Shown: piece by piece, positions 29,746-38,798 of the stretch
How the letters are laid out: each line of letters starts with the position of its first letter
How positions within the stretch are numbered: the first letter of the stretch is position 1
NCBI GenBank assembly: GCA_035524795.1
Contig: DATKOF010000005.1
Coordinates: 1-50,584 of the forward strand
From: DATKOF01 sp035524795
GTDB lineage: Bacteria > Pseudomonadota > Gammaproteobacteria > Burkholderiales > SG8-41
Direction of reading: 5' to 3'
Length of the DNA stretch: 50,584 bases
Notes under the pieces: generated by a model
Seen by the model: the letters and a program-made list of their open reading frames with translations, nothing else
The model's database searches: none
Told to the model about the DNA's origin: nothing
Made by a program: the position numbers and the translations under genes

Positions 29746-31848
29746 TCAGAACAGCGGCGGATAGGATTCTGCGAATCCGCCGGCCGGCGGTTCGCCGCTG
29801 TCGGGAATCCGCGCCAGATCGGCCAGCCAGACCGTGGCTTCACTGTCGCTCGGCGCGCGGTAATCGCCGCGCGGCGACAGCGAACCGCCCGAACCTACCT
29901 TCGGCGCGTTCGCGATGCAGCTGCGTTTGTACTGGCTGGACTTGAAAAAGCGCTCGACGAACACCGCGAGCCAGCGCTTGATTTCCGCCAATGTGTACTG
30001 CCGGCGCGAGTCTTCCGGAACGTCGGGCCAACCGCCGAGGGTGCGGTCGCGCCACGCGCCCCACGCGAGAAATGCGATCTTGGCTGGCGTGTAGCCGAAG
30101 CGCAGCGCGTAATAGAGGAAGAAATCCTGCAATTCGTACGGGCCGATCACCGCTTCCGAGCGCTGCGCGGGCTGCCCGTTCTCCTCGCCCGGCACCAGTT
30201 CCGGGCTGATCGTAGTTTCGAGCACCGCAATCAGGTCGGCGCTCGGTTCGGCGCCGAGCTGGTGCGTTTCCGCGATCCAGCGGATCAGGTATTGCAGCAG
30301 CGTCTTCGGCACGCCGGCGTTGACGTGATAGTGCGCCATGTGATCGCCGACGCCATAGGTGCACCAGCCCAGCGCGAGTTCGCTGAGATCGCTGGTGCCG
30401 ACCACCGGCGCATCATGCTGATTGCCGAGGCGGAACAGGTGGCTGGTGCGCTCGCCGGCCTGCACATTCTCGAATGTGAGATCGTATACCGGCTTGCCCG
30501 CCGCGTACGGATGGCCGATGTCGGCGAGCATCTTGATGCACGCCGGCCGGATGTCGATCTCGTGCGCGCTGGCGCCGAGCGCCGTCATCAGCCGCCGCGC
30601 CTGTTCCAGCGTGCGCGCGCTGGTCGCAAAGCCGGGCATCGTATAGGCAAGGATGTTGGCGCGCGGCAACTCAAGCACGTCCATCGCCCGCGCGCATACC
30701 AGCAGCGCGTGAGTGGAATCGAGTCCTCCGGAGACGCCGAGCACGATTTTATCGGCGTTGATCGAAGATAATCTCTTGACCAGTCCCTGCACCTGGATTT
30801 CGAAAACCTCGCGGCAACGCTCGTCACGCCGCGCCGCATCGCTCGGCACGTAGGGAAAGCGCTCGTAGCGGCGCGCCGGCGGCAGTATCCCGTCGATGGG
30901 CAGCGCGGCCGAAAAATGCACGGTATGGAACTCGCGCAGCGCGACACGGTGGGCGTCGATCGCCTGACCGAAACTGTTCTGGCGCATCCGGTCCTGCGTC
31001 AGATGATCGAGATCAATGTCGCCGTACGCGAGCTGCGACCGGTAGCGGAAATGTTCGGTCTCCCCGATCAACGCTCCGTTCTCGTAAATCATGCCGTGGC
31101 CGTCCCACGCCAGATCAGTCGTCGATTCGCCGTAGCCGGCGGCGCAATAAACGTAGGCCGCAAGGCAGCGCGCCGACTGGTTCGCGACGAGCTGGCGGCG
31201 GTAATCGTCCTTGGTGACGGTGATGTTGGACGCGGAGAGGTTGATCAGCACGCTGGCGCCGGCGAGCGCGGCAAACGACGACGGCGGGATCGGCACCCAC
31301 AGGTCTTCGCAGATCTCGACATGAAACGTCAGCAGCGGCTGGTCGTCCGTCTGGAACAGCAGACGCGGGCCGAACGGCACATCGCGCTGACCGCAGCATT
31401 CGATCTTCTCGCGCAGCGCATTGCGGCCGCTGGTGAACTGGCGCGCTTCGTAGAACTCGCGGTAGTTCGGCAGATAGGTCTTGGGCACCACGCCGAGAAT
31501 CGCGCCGCGATGGATGACCGCCGCGCAGTTGTAAAGCAGGCCGTCGATCCGCAGCGGCAGACCGACCGCCGCCACCGCCGGCACCTCGCGCGACGCGGCC
31601 AGCACCTCGGACAGCGCTTCGATGCAGCCGTCGAGCAGCGCCTGCTGCTGGAACAGGTCCTCGCACGAATATGCGGACAGCCCGAGCTCCGGAAACACGA
31701 CAATCAGCGCCTTGCGCTCGGCCGCCTGCCGCAGCAGAGAGATGGTCTGCGCCGCATTGAATTGCGGGTCGGCCACTTTCACTTCCGGTACCGCCACCGC
31801 GACGCGGACGAAGTTGTGTCGGTACAGGTTGAAAAAGTTCGCGGGCAT
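29746..31848 (-). CDS. nadE: Glutamine-dependent NAD+ synthetase
   Basis: 700 residues, the long two-domain form. The N-terminal nitrilase-like glutaminase carries the catalytic triad Glu54 (FPELGLSAYS), Lys123 (VPKTYLPNYREFYE) and Cys180 (VEICEDLW). The C-terminal synthetase has the PP-loop GVSGGLDSTHALL (about 365-377) and GTSDLSELALGW. It amidates nicotinic acid adenine dinucleotide with ammonia channelled from glutamine, the last step of NAD+ synthesis. Monocistronic by position, beside tRNA-Lys. Confidence 0.97.
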   Translation of the reverse strand: MPANFFNLYRHNFVRVAVAVPEVKVADPQFNAAQTISLLRQAAERKALIVVFPELGLSAYSCEDLFQQQALLDGCIEALSEVLAASREVPAVAAVGLPLRIDGLLYNCAAVIHRGAILGVVPKTYLPNYREFYEARQFTSGRNALREKIECCGQRDVPFGPRLLFQTDDQPLLTFHVEICEDLWVPIPPSSFAALAGASVLINLSASNITVTKDDYRRQLVANQSARCLAAYVYCAAGYGESTTDLAWDGHGMIYENGALIGETEHFRYRSQLAYGDIDLDHLTQDRMRQNSFGQAIDAHRVALREFHTVHFSAALPIDGILPPARRYERFPYVPSDAARRDERCREVFEIQVQGLVKRLSSINADKIVLGVSGGLDSTHALLVCARAMDVLELPRANILAYTMPGFATSARTLEQARRLMTALGASAHEIDIRPACIKMLADIGHPYAAGKPVYDLTFENVQAGERTSHLFRLGNQHDAPVVGTSDLSELALGWCTYGVGDHMAHYHVNAGVPKTLLQYLIRWIAETHQLGAEPSADLIAVLETTISPELVPGEENGQPAQRSEAVIGPYELQDFFLYYALRFGYTPAKIAFLAWGAWRDRTLGGWPDVPEDSRRQYTLAEIKRWLAVFVERFFKSSQYKRSCIANAPKVGSGGSLSPRGDYRAPSDSEATVWLADLARIPDSGEPPAGGFAESYPPLF

Positions 31849-31947
31849 AAGCGGGGCCGGATTAATGGGTCTGAAAGCCGGGATTTTAATACCAGAACGC
31901 AGAAATCGCAGACAACGAGCTTTTCAGCTCTTGGGCCCATGGTTCTT

Positions 31948-33486
31948 CTAATTTGCCGTGTTGCGATCACTCTCCGATGGGTTGTCGCTGCCGCGATTCC
32001 ACCATCCGCCGCCCAAGGCCTGGAACAACGCGGCGGTATCTGCATAACGCGTGGCCCGAGTCTGTGCCAGACTGATCTGTGCCTGCTGATAAGCCTGTTG
32101 TGCGTTCAGCAGGGAAAGGTAGCTGATGGCTCCGGCCTCCATCTGCCCTCGTGCGATATCCAGGTTTCTGGCCGATGCACGTTCGCTCGCGGTCGCCGCC
32201 TGCAGCGCGGCAGCGTCATACTGAATCGCATGCAGGGTATCGGCCACGTTCTGGAAGGCGGCGATCACCGTGCTGCGATATTGGGCCGCTGCTTGTTCGT
32301 AGGCGGCCTCTGTGGCGCGCTGCCTGTGCAATAAAGTGCCACCCTGAAAAACCGGCTGCGTCAGTCCGATCGCCGCGCTCCAGAAACCGGTGCCTGATGA
32401 AAACAATCGGCTGATCGCGGTTGCCGTACTGCCGTAATCCGCGCTCAGCGTGATGTCCGGCAGCCTGTTGGCAGCCGCGATCCCGATCTGGGCGCTGGCG
32501 GCATGCAACTGCGACTCGGCCGCCAGAATGTCCGGGCGTTCTTCAATCAACCTGGCGGGCAGGCTCACCGGCAATTCCTGCGGCAATTGCAGCGAAGACA
32601 GTTCGAATTTCTCGGCTACCCCTTCTCCCGAAAAGCGGCCGACCAGCGCCGCCAGCAGATCACGTTGCTGCGCCAGAGCTTTCTCCAGCGCGGGAAGCAG
32701 TGATTGAGTCTGGGCCAATGCCGCCTCCTGCGCCACGACGCCGGACTCGGCTATCGCCCCCAGTTCATACTGTCGCCTGATCAGGTCGAGCTGTTCGGTT
32801 TGCAGGCGGATCATGTCTTGAGTGAGCGAAATCTGCATTCCCAACGACGCCTCCTGTATCGCGCTCACGACGATGTTCGACGTCAGCGTCAGGTAAGCGG
32901 CCTCCAGCTCGAAACGCTGATAATCCGCCTGCGCCTGCAGCGATTCGACCGCCCGTCGTGTTGCGCCGAAAATATCCGGCGCGTACGCAACGCTCACCTG
33001 GGGAGTATGCAGGCTGTAAATCGATGCGCCGGACGCCGCATTGGTGGTCAGACTGGCGGTCGGAGTTTTCTGGCGGTCAGAGCTGAATCCCGCGCTGATG
33101 TCGGGATAATAAGCGCCCTGTTGCGCCCGGACATTTTCCTGGGCGACGCGCAGCGCGGCCTGCGCGGCCTTCAGATCAGGATTGTTTCTCAGCGCCTGCT
33201 CGATAAGGCTGTTAAGCGCCTGCGAATGAAACAGCGTCCACCATTGCGCCGGAATGTCCAGACCGGGTTTGAGGTACTGGCTCTCCGGATTCCTGTCGCC
33301 AGCGGCAACGGCCTGCGCCAAAAGCGGATCCTGGGTATAACCATCGATGACAGGCGCCGGCGGCCTGTGGAAATCCGGCCCGACTGCGCATCCTGCCAGC
33401 AGAAAACCCGCTATCGCGATCATCAACATGGGACATGTCGCACCCATGCGCAATATTGCAAAACCGGAAACTGGCGCGAACGTCAT
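31948..33486 (-). CDS. Outer membrane factor of the RND pump (NodT/CusC family)
   Basis: 512 residues from ATG 33486, one nt after the pump stop codon; the longer frame is spurious. It has a lipoprotein signal with lipobox LAGC (PMLMIAIAGFLLAGCAVGPDFHRP). Mature TolC-like repeats: ALNSLIEQALRNNPDLKAAQAALRVAQENVRAQ and SLPARLIEERPDILAAESQLHAASAQIGIAAANRLPDITLSADYGS. Last gene of the adaptor-pump-channel operon. Confidence 0.95.
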   Translation of the reverse strand: MTFAPVSGFAILRMGATCPMLMIAIAGFLLAGCAVGPDFHRPPAPVIDGYTQDPLLAQAVAAGDRNPESQYLKPGLDIPAQWWTLFHSQALNSLIEQALRNNPDLKAAQAALRVAQENVRAQQGAYYPDISAGFSSDRQKTPTASLTTNAASGASIYSLHTPQVSVAYAPDIFGATRRAVESLQAQADYQRFELEAAYLTLTSNIVVSAIQEASLGMQISLTQDMIRLQTEQLDLIRRQYELGAIAESGVVAQEAALAQTQSLLPALEKALAQQRDLLAALVGRFSGEGVAEKFELSSLQLPQELPVSLPARLIEERPDILAAESQLHAASAQIGIAAANRLPDITLSADYGSTATAISRLFSSGTGFWSAAIGLTQPVFQGGTLLHRQRATEAAYEQAAAQYRSTVIAAFQNVADTLHAIQYDAAALQAATASERASARNLDIARGQMEAGAISYLSLLNAQQAYQQAQISLAQTRATRYADTAALFQALGGGWWNRGSDNPSESDRNTAN

Positions 33487-33487
33487 A

Positions 33488-36400
33488 TCAGCTCCCGGCG
33501 GCATTCGGCGCCGGCTGCACCGGAGCTTTCCTGCTGCGCCGCGAAAACAATTCGATGAGCACAGGCAGCACGACAAGGATCAGCGCGGGCGCCAGCAATA
33601 TTCCGCCAACGACAACCAGCGCCAGCGGTTTCTGCACCTGCGATCCGATGCCATTCGAAAGCGCCGCCGGCAGCAGGCCGACGCAGGCGGCAATGCAGGT
33701 CATCAACACCGGCCGCATCTGCACCTCGCAAGTGCGCAGGATGGCCTGGCGGCGCCCCAGACCGTCGGCGATCATCAAATTGAAATAGGAGATGACGATG
33801 ATCCCATCCATCGCGGCAATGCCGAAAAGCGCGACGAAGCCGATCGCGGCCGACACGCTGAATGGCGTATGCGTTAAAAAAAGTGCGAAAATGCCGCCGA
33901 TCAGAGCCATCGGCATCACACTTGCCGCCAGCAACGCATCCGTTATCGACGAGAAATTGGCGTATAGCAGAACACAGATGAGAATGATGCTGAGCGGCAC
34001 TATCATCGCAAGGCGCTGCACGGCTTCCTGCAGGTTGCCGAATTCACCGACCCATTGCAGATAATAGCCGGGCGGCAACTGTACCTGCTGCGCGACTTTT
34101 TGCTGGGCTTCAAGCACCGCGCTTCCCAAATCGCGGTCTCGCACGCTGAACTTGATCGGAATGTAGCGTTGCTGATTTTCGCGGTAGACAAAAGCGGCGC
34201 CGGAGACGAGGCTGATATCGGCAACGTCACCGAGAGGAACCGGAATGACGCCACTGCCGCCCGGCGCCGGCGCGCCGATCGTGATGCGCCGAATCGCATC
34301 GAGGCCGCCCCGATACTCCGGCGCCAGCCGGACGATCAACGGAAAGTTGCGATCGCTGCCCTCTTCATAAAGATTGCCGGCGGACTGGCCGCCGATCGCC
34401 GCCTGGATGGTCGCGTTGATGTCGCCGGGAGCCAGGCCGTAGCGCGCGGCGCGCGTCCGGTCGATGTCTATTCTTATCGTCGGCTGCCCCAGCGAATTCA
34501 ACACAGCGAGATCGTGGATGCCGGGGACGGTCTGCATCACTGTTTTAATGCTGTCGGCGGTCTTTTCGAGCAATTCAAGATCGTTGCCGAAAAGTTTGAC
34601 CGAGTTCTCGCCTTTCACGCCAGAAGCCGCTTCCTCAACGTTGTCCTCGATGTTCTGCGAGAAATTGAATTCGACGCCGGGGAATTTATTTCCGAGAGCC
34701 CGGCTGACTTGATCGGTGAGCTTCTCCTTATCGGTTCCTGCCGGCCACTGGTTGAAAGGCTTGAGCGGCACATAGAACTCGGCGTTGAAGAAGCCGGTGG
34801 CGTCGGTTCCATCATCGGGGCGGCCGTTCTGAGAGATCACGGTTTCCACCTCGGGAAAACCTTTGATGACCCTGCGCATTTGATTGACGTAATCATTGCC
34901 TTCCTCGAGCGATATCGACGGTGGCATGGTGGCGCGAATCCACAGATTTCCCTCCTCTAGCTTGGGCAGAAATTCCAGTCCCAGCGAACGCACCGCCAGG
35001 ATTGCAAATATGAAAAGCAATGCCGCGCCACCCAGCGTCAGAGCCCGGTTCGCGAGCGCAAATTCGATGACCGGAAAATAGAGTTTCCGCAGCCAGCGGA
35101 CGATGATCGTCTCACTTTCCTTGACGTGGTCTTCCAGCAGTATCGAGCTGAGTGCCGGAGACACCGTGAATGTCGCGATCAGACCACCGGCGATTGCGTA
35201 GGCGTAGGTTTTCGCCATCGGACTGAAGATGTGCCCTTCGATGCCGGAAAGGGTGAACAGGGGTATGAAGCCGGCAATGATGATGACGGCGGAAAAGAAA
35301 ATCGCCCGGCTGACCTCCAGGCCGGCGTTCGCGATCGTCGCGAACTTGCCATGCAACCCGATGCTGATGCGCATCCGATGCAGCAGAAGGCTGCCGGACT
35401 GGCGTTCCGCCGCCCCCTCCCCCAGATGCCGGAAGATGTTTTCGACCATGATTACAGTGGCGTCGACGATCAATCCGAAATCAATGGCGCCGACCGACAG
35501 CAGATTTGCGGATTCTCCGCGCATCACCAGGATGATGATGGCGAAGAAAAGGGCGAAAGGGATGGTCATGGCGACGATGATCGCACTGCGCAGATTGCCG
35601 AGAAAAACCCACTGCACCAAAAAAATCAGCGCGATGCCCATCACCATGTTGTGCAGTACGGTGCGGGTGGTGACGTCGATCAGTTCCGTTCTGTCGTAGA
35701 TCTTCTCGATCCGCACACCCGGCGGCAGAACGCCCATGGTGTTGATCTTTTCCACTTCCGCTTCGACCCTGCGCAGCGTCGGCAGGCTCTGCTCGCCGCG
35801 GCGCATCAGCACGATTCCCTGCACGACATCATCGTCGTCATCCTGTCCGGCGATGCCCAGACGCGGCTGATGTCCCACCGATACCGTGGCGACGTCGCCG
35901 ATCAGCGTGGGTGAACCCCCGTTCGGGGAAATCATCGTGTTGCGGATGTCGTCCATCGATCGGATCAGGCCGATTCCGCGCACCACTGCCGCCTGCGGCC
36001 CGATATTGACGGTCTGGCCGCCGACGTTGATATTGCCATTGTTGAGCGCCTGCAATAACTGCGGCAGCGTCAGCCCGTAATGATTCATCCGGTCGAGATC
36101 GACCGTGATATCGTAGGTTTTGGTTTTGCCGCCCCAGCCGTTGACATCGATCACGCCCGGCACGGCCTTGATGCGGCGCTCGAGTATCCAGTCCTGTATC
36201 GTCTTCAGATCAGTCACCGAATAGCCGGGTGGCCCGGTCAGGCGGTAGCGATAGATTTCGCCGATCGGGCTCGATGGCGAAATCTGGGGCTGCACGTTAT
36301 TGGGAAGCGGCGGTAGTTGCGCAAGCCGGTTGATCACCCACTGCTCCGCCTGCTCATAGGTGAAGTCGTAGGTGAACTGCAGCTTGACGTCGGAAAGTCC

Positions 36401-36664
36401 GAACAGCGAAATGGTCCGGATCGCCGTCACATGGGGTATGCCGGCCATCTGGATTTCGATCGGTATCGTGATATAGCGTTCGATCTCCTCGGCCGACTGG
36501 CCGGAGTTCTGGGTGACGATGTCGACCAGTGGCGGCACCGGATCCGGATAGGCTTCTATATTCAGCCGGATGAAGCAGATCGTCCCGGCGACAAAAAGAA
36601 AGGCCAGCAATACGACAATGATGATCCGCTGCTTGAGGGAAAACGCCAGCAACCAGTTCATCAA
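33488..36664 (-). CDS. Heavy-metal/HAE RND efflux pump (CzcA/CusA-like)
   Basis: 1058 residues: 12 membrane helices and two large periplasmic loops. The N-terminus QRIIIVVLLAFLFVAGTICF with NIEAYPDPVPPLVDI is of the HME type. Helix 4 reads AIDFGLIVDATVIMVEN, with Asp, Asp and Glu spaced as in the CzcA proton relay (about residues 395-410). The loop between SVGHQPRLGIAGQ and VVQGIVLMRRGEQ has five consecutive Asp, unusual in the family. The methionine set of CusA is not obvious, so the substrate (Co/Zn/Cd, Cu/Ag or organic) is open. The start overlaps the adaptor stop (ATGA). Confidence 0.93.
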   Translation of the reverse strand: MMNWLLAFSLKQRIIIVVLLAFLFVAGTICFIRLNIEAYPDPVPPLVDIVTQNSGQSAEEIERYITIPIEIQMAGIPHVTAIRTISLFGLSDVKLQFTYDFTYEQAEQWVINRLAQLPPLPNNVQPQISPSSPIGEIYRYRLTGPPGYSVTDLKTIQDWILERRIKAVPGVIDVNGWGGKTKTYDITVDLDRMNHYGLTLPQLLQALNNGNINVGGQTVNIGPQAAVVRGIGLIRSMDDIRNTMISPNGGSPTLIGDVATVSVGHQPRLGIAGQDDDDDVVQGIVLMRRGEQSLPTLRRVEAEVEKINTMGVLPPGVRIEKIYDRTELIDVTTRTVLHNMVMGIALIFLVQWVFLGNLRSAIIVAMTIPFALFFAIIILVMRGESANLLSVGAIDFGLIVDATVIMVENIFRHLGEGAAERQSGSLLLHRMRISIGLHGKFATIANAGLEVSRAIFFSAVIIIAGFIPLFTLSGIEGHIFSPMAKTYAYAIAGGLIATFTVSPALSSILLEDHVKESETIIVRWLRKLYFPVIEFALANRALTLGGAALLFIFAILAVRSLGLEFLPKLEEGNLWIRATMPPSISLEEGNDYVNQMRRVIKGFPEVETVISQNGRPDDGTDATGFFNAEFYVPLKPFNQWPAGTDKEKLTDQVSRALGNKFPGVEFNFSQNIEDNVEEAASGVKGENSVKLFGNDLELLEKTADSIKTVMQTVPGIHDLAVLNSLGQPTIRIDIDRTRAARYGLAPGDINATIQAAIGGQSAGNLYEEGSDRNFPLIVRLAPEYRGGLDAIRRITIGAPAPGGSGVIPVPLGDVADISLVSGAAFVYRENQQRYIPIKFSVRDRDLGSAVLEAQQKVAQQVQLPPGYYLQWVGEFGNLQEAVQRLAMIVPLSIILICVLLYANFSSITDALLAASVMPMALIGGIFALFLTHTPFSVSAAIGFVALFGIAAMDGIIVISYFNLMIADGLGRRQAILRTCEVQMRPVLMTCIAACVGLLPAALSNGIGSQVQKPLALVVVGGILLAPALILVVLPVLIELFSRRSRKAPVQPAPNAAGS

Positions 36665-37923
36665 GGTCCGCCCTCAGCAGCGCGGTCGATGAACAATGCG
36701 CCGCTCGTTACGACCCGTTCTCCGGCGCTGAGCCCCGACGTTACCTCCACCATCTCCCCGGAGGAGCGGCCGATTCGAATCCGGCGCGAAGCGACAGTGC
36801 CGTCGTCGCGCGCTATCCATACATGCGCGTCGCTGCCCTCATAAATGATCGCGCCTTGCGGCACGCCCACGCCCATCGCCTTCTTGCCCATGATGATCCT
36901 GATGCCGGCGAACATCATCGGCTTGAGCATCAAATCCCGGTTTTCGACTTCAGCGCGCACCGGCAATCTATGAGTCGTCGGATCGATAGTGGAGGAAATC
37001 CAGGTCAATCTGGCACTGAATACACGGCCCGGATAGGCGGGAACCGTGACCTCGACCGACTGGCCCAGCCGAATCCTGGATGCATCGGCTTCGCGCACAT
37101 TGGCCACCGCCCATACCTTTGAAAGATTGCCGATCGTATAAGCCGGTGTTGTCCCGCCAGCGGCGGCGCTGACTACATTCTGGCCGAGTCCGACCTGCCG
37201 CTGGATGACTATGCCCGCAATCGGCGCCAGCAGATAGGAACCGGGATTGACTTTCTGACGGTCAGGATCGTGCTCAATGGCATCGATCTCGGCATCGGAA
37301 TTACCGAGCATGCGCAACTGGTCGCGCGCGCTGGCCAGGATGGCCTGTTGAGTATCGTAACTGCTCTGGGCGGCCGCCAACCCGGACTGGCTCTGCTGCC
37401 AGGCGCCGGGATTGGCCGCCTTCGCGTCGTAAAGCTCGCGCTGACGGGCTTCCGTGTCCCGCGCCTTCTCCAGTGCGGTGCGCGCCCCGGCGAGAGCGGC
37501 AACCGCGGTAATCAGGTTGTTGCGGGCCTGGATAAAATCGGTCGTTTCCACCGTCATCAGCGGAGCGCCTTTCGCGACGACATCCCCTGTCCTGGCGATC
37601 AGCCGGGAAACACGGCCCGTATATGGCGAGAATACCTGGGTCGTCGTATTCTCGTCATTGGCGATAGCGCCATCAGTGACGACTTCACTCTGAAAAGCCG
37701 TTTGTCGAACGGTAATCACATGAAAACCCGCCCATTGCTCTCTGGTCGGCCGGAATGCCTCGCCGGATTTCTGCGATGACGTTTCTGCCGCTGCGTTCGG
37801 CCCCTGCAGCAGTCCCAAATACAACAACCCGACAATGGTCAAATTGGCGGCAACCCGAAGCCATGCGGAATCCGCCTTCCCGCACAGCATGCAATAAATC
37901 GCTCGAAAGTCCGGCATCAGCAT
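36661..37923 (-). CDS. RND periplasmic adaptor (CzcB/HlyD family)
   Basis: 420 residues. A membrane anchor or signal at about 23-45 (LRVAANLTIVGLLYLGLLQGPNAAAE), then TVRQTAFQSEVVTDGAIANDENTTTQVFSPYTGRVSRLIARTGDVVAKGAPL (first lipoyl half), a coiled-coil hairpin, APIAGIVIQRQVGLGQNV (second half), and a beta-barrel with TWISSTIDPTTHRLPVRAEVEN, typical of CzcB. First gene of the operon, divergent from the two-component system that probably controls it. The N-terminal 20 residues contain Cys12 and Cys14; ATG 37917 could be the true start. Confidence 0.92.
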   Translation of the reverse strand: MLMPDFRAIYCMLCGKADSAWLRVAANLTIVGLLYLGLLQGPNAAAETSSQKSGEAFRPTREQWAGFHVITVRQTAFQSEVVTDGAIANDENTTTQVFSPYTGRVSRLIARTGDVVAKGAPLMTVETTDFIQARNNLITAVAALAGARTALEKARDTEARQRELYDAKAANPGAWQQSQSGLAAAQSSYDTQQAILASARDQLRMLGNSDAEIDAIEHDPDRQKVNPGSYLLAPIAGIVIQRQVGLGQNVVSAAAGGTTPAYTIGNLSKVWAVANVREADASRIRLGQSVEVTVPAYPGRVFSARLTWISSTIDPTTHRLPVRAEVENRDLMLKPMMFAGIRIIMGKKAMGVGVPQGAIIYEGSDAHVWIARDDGTVASRRIRIGRSSGEMVEVTSGLSAGERVVTSGALFIDRAAEGGP

Positions 37924-37980
37924 GTCAGCCTCAAATGATCGAAGCTCGTTTTTAAGGGACAGGAAGTCTAAAGAATGAAA

Positions 37981-37996
37981 CTTACGCGGTGCTTAC
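37981..37996. promoter_or_regulatory. Tandem CTTAC half-sites, candidate OmpR-type binding site
   Basis: CTTAC at 37981 and again at 37992, an 11-nt period that places both on the same face of the helix, as in PhoB/PmrA/QseB-type sites. It lies between the adaptor gene and the divergent response-regulator gene. Confidence 0.45.
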
Positions 37997-38015
37997 ATAC
38001 ATTGATGTCATGAGA

Positions 38016-38037
38016 CCGCTGAACATCACTTCAGCGG
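38016..38037. promoter_or_regulatory. 8-bp inverted repeat in the divergent promoter region
   Basis: CCGCTGAA-CATCAC-TTCAGCGG, perfect arms with a 6-nt loop. No T run follows in either direction, so an operator or 5'-UTR hairpin is more likely than a terminator. Confidence 0.4.
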
Positions 38038-38117
38038 GAATTGAGGATGGCAATGCCTGAATTCATGGCAAACGGGTTAAACTGCCCGGCAAACTATGGT
38101 CATCGAAGGATGGTTTG

Positions 38118-38798
38118 ATGCGTATCCTGATCGTCGAGGACGATTTGGTACTTGCGGATGGTCTGATGCGTTCACTCCGCCGGGCCGGCTATGCCGTCGA
38201 TGGCAGCTACGACGGCGAGAATGCCGCGCATCTGCTTGCCAGTGAAAGTTATGATCTGGTGATTCTTGATCTTGGCCTGCCCAAGCTCGACGGTTTCGAC
38301 CTGCTTAAACGGCTGCGACGCCAGAAGGACACCCCGGTTTTGATTCTCACCGCACGGGATGCGCTGGAAGACCGCGTACGTGGACTCGATCTCGGCGCCG
38401 ATGATTACATGATCAAGCCGTTCGATCTGCCTGAACTCGAAGCGCGGGTGCGGGCGTTGGTCCGCCGTGGACAATCGGGCGGCAGCGCTGTTCTCACCCA
38501 CGGCGTGCTGACGCTCGATACCGCAGGCCGGAGGGCGTTGCTGGACCGGCAACCGCTCGACCTTTCCGCGCGCGAGCTGGCGGTTCTCGAAGTATTGATG
38601 CTGCGAACCGGACGTGTGGTCAACAAGGACCAGCTTGCCGACAAAATTTATGACTCGACCGACGATATCTCCAACAATGCGATCGAGGTCTGCATGCACC
38701 GCCTGCGCAAGAAGCTCGAACCCTGCGGCATCAAGATACGCACCATACGCGGCCTCGGCTACCTCCTCGAGAAAGCTTCCGAACCGGATCACAGATGA
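38118..38798 (+). CDS. OmpR-family response regulator (QseB/TctD-like)
   Basis: 226 residues. Receiver: MRILIVEDDLVLADGL, phosphoacceptor Asp51 in LVILDLGLPKLDGFDLL, Lys101 in YMIKPFDL. The winged-helix output domain has the OmpR pattern LDLSARELAVLEVLMLRTGRVVNKDQLADKIYD then SNNAIEVCMHRLRKKLEPCGIKIRTIRGLGYLL. Closest in feel to the QseB/TctD group. AAGGA precedes ATG 38118. Divergent from the metal RND operon, overlapped by the kinase start (ATGA). Confidence 0.93.
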   Translation: MRILIVEDDLVLADGLMRSLRRAGYAVDGSYDGENAAHLLASESYDLVILDLGLPKLDGFDLLKRLRRQKDTPVLILTARDALEDRVRGLDLGADDYMIKPFDLPELEARVRALVRRGQSGGSAVLTHGVLTLDTAGRRALLDRQPLDLSARELAVLEVLMLRTGRVVNKDQLADKIYDSTDDISNNAIEVCMHRLRKKLEPCGIKIRTIRGLGYLLEKASEPDHR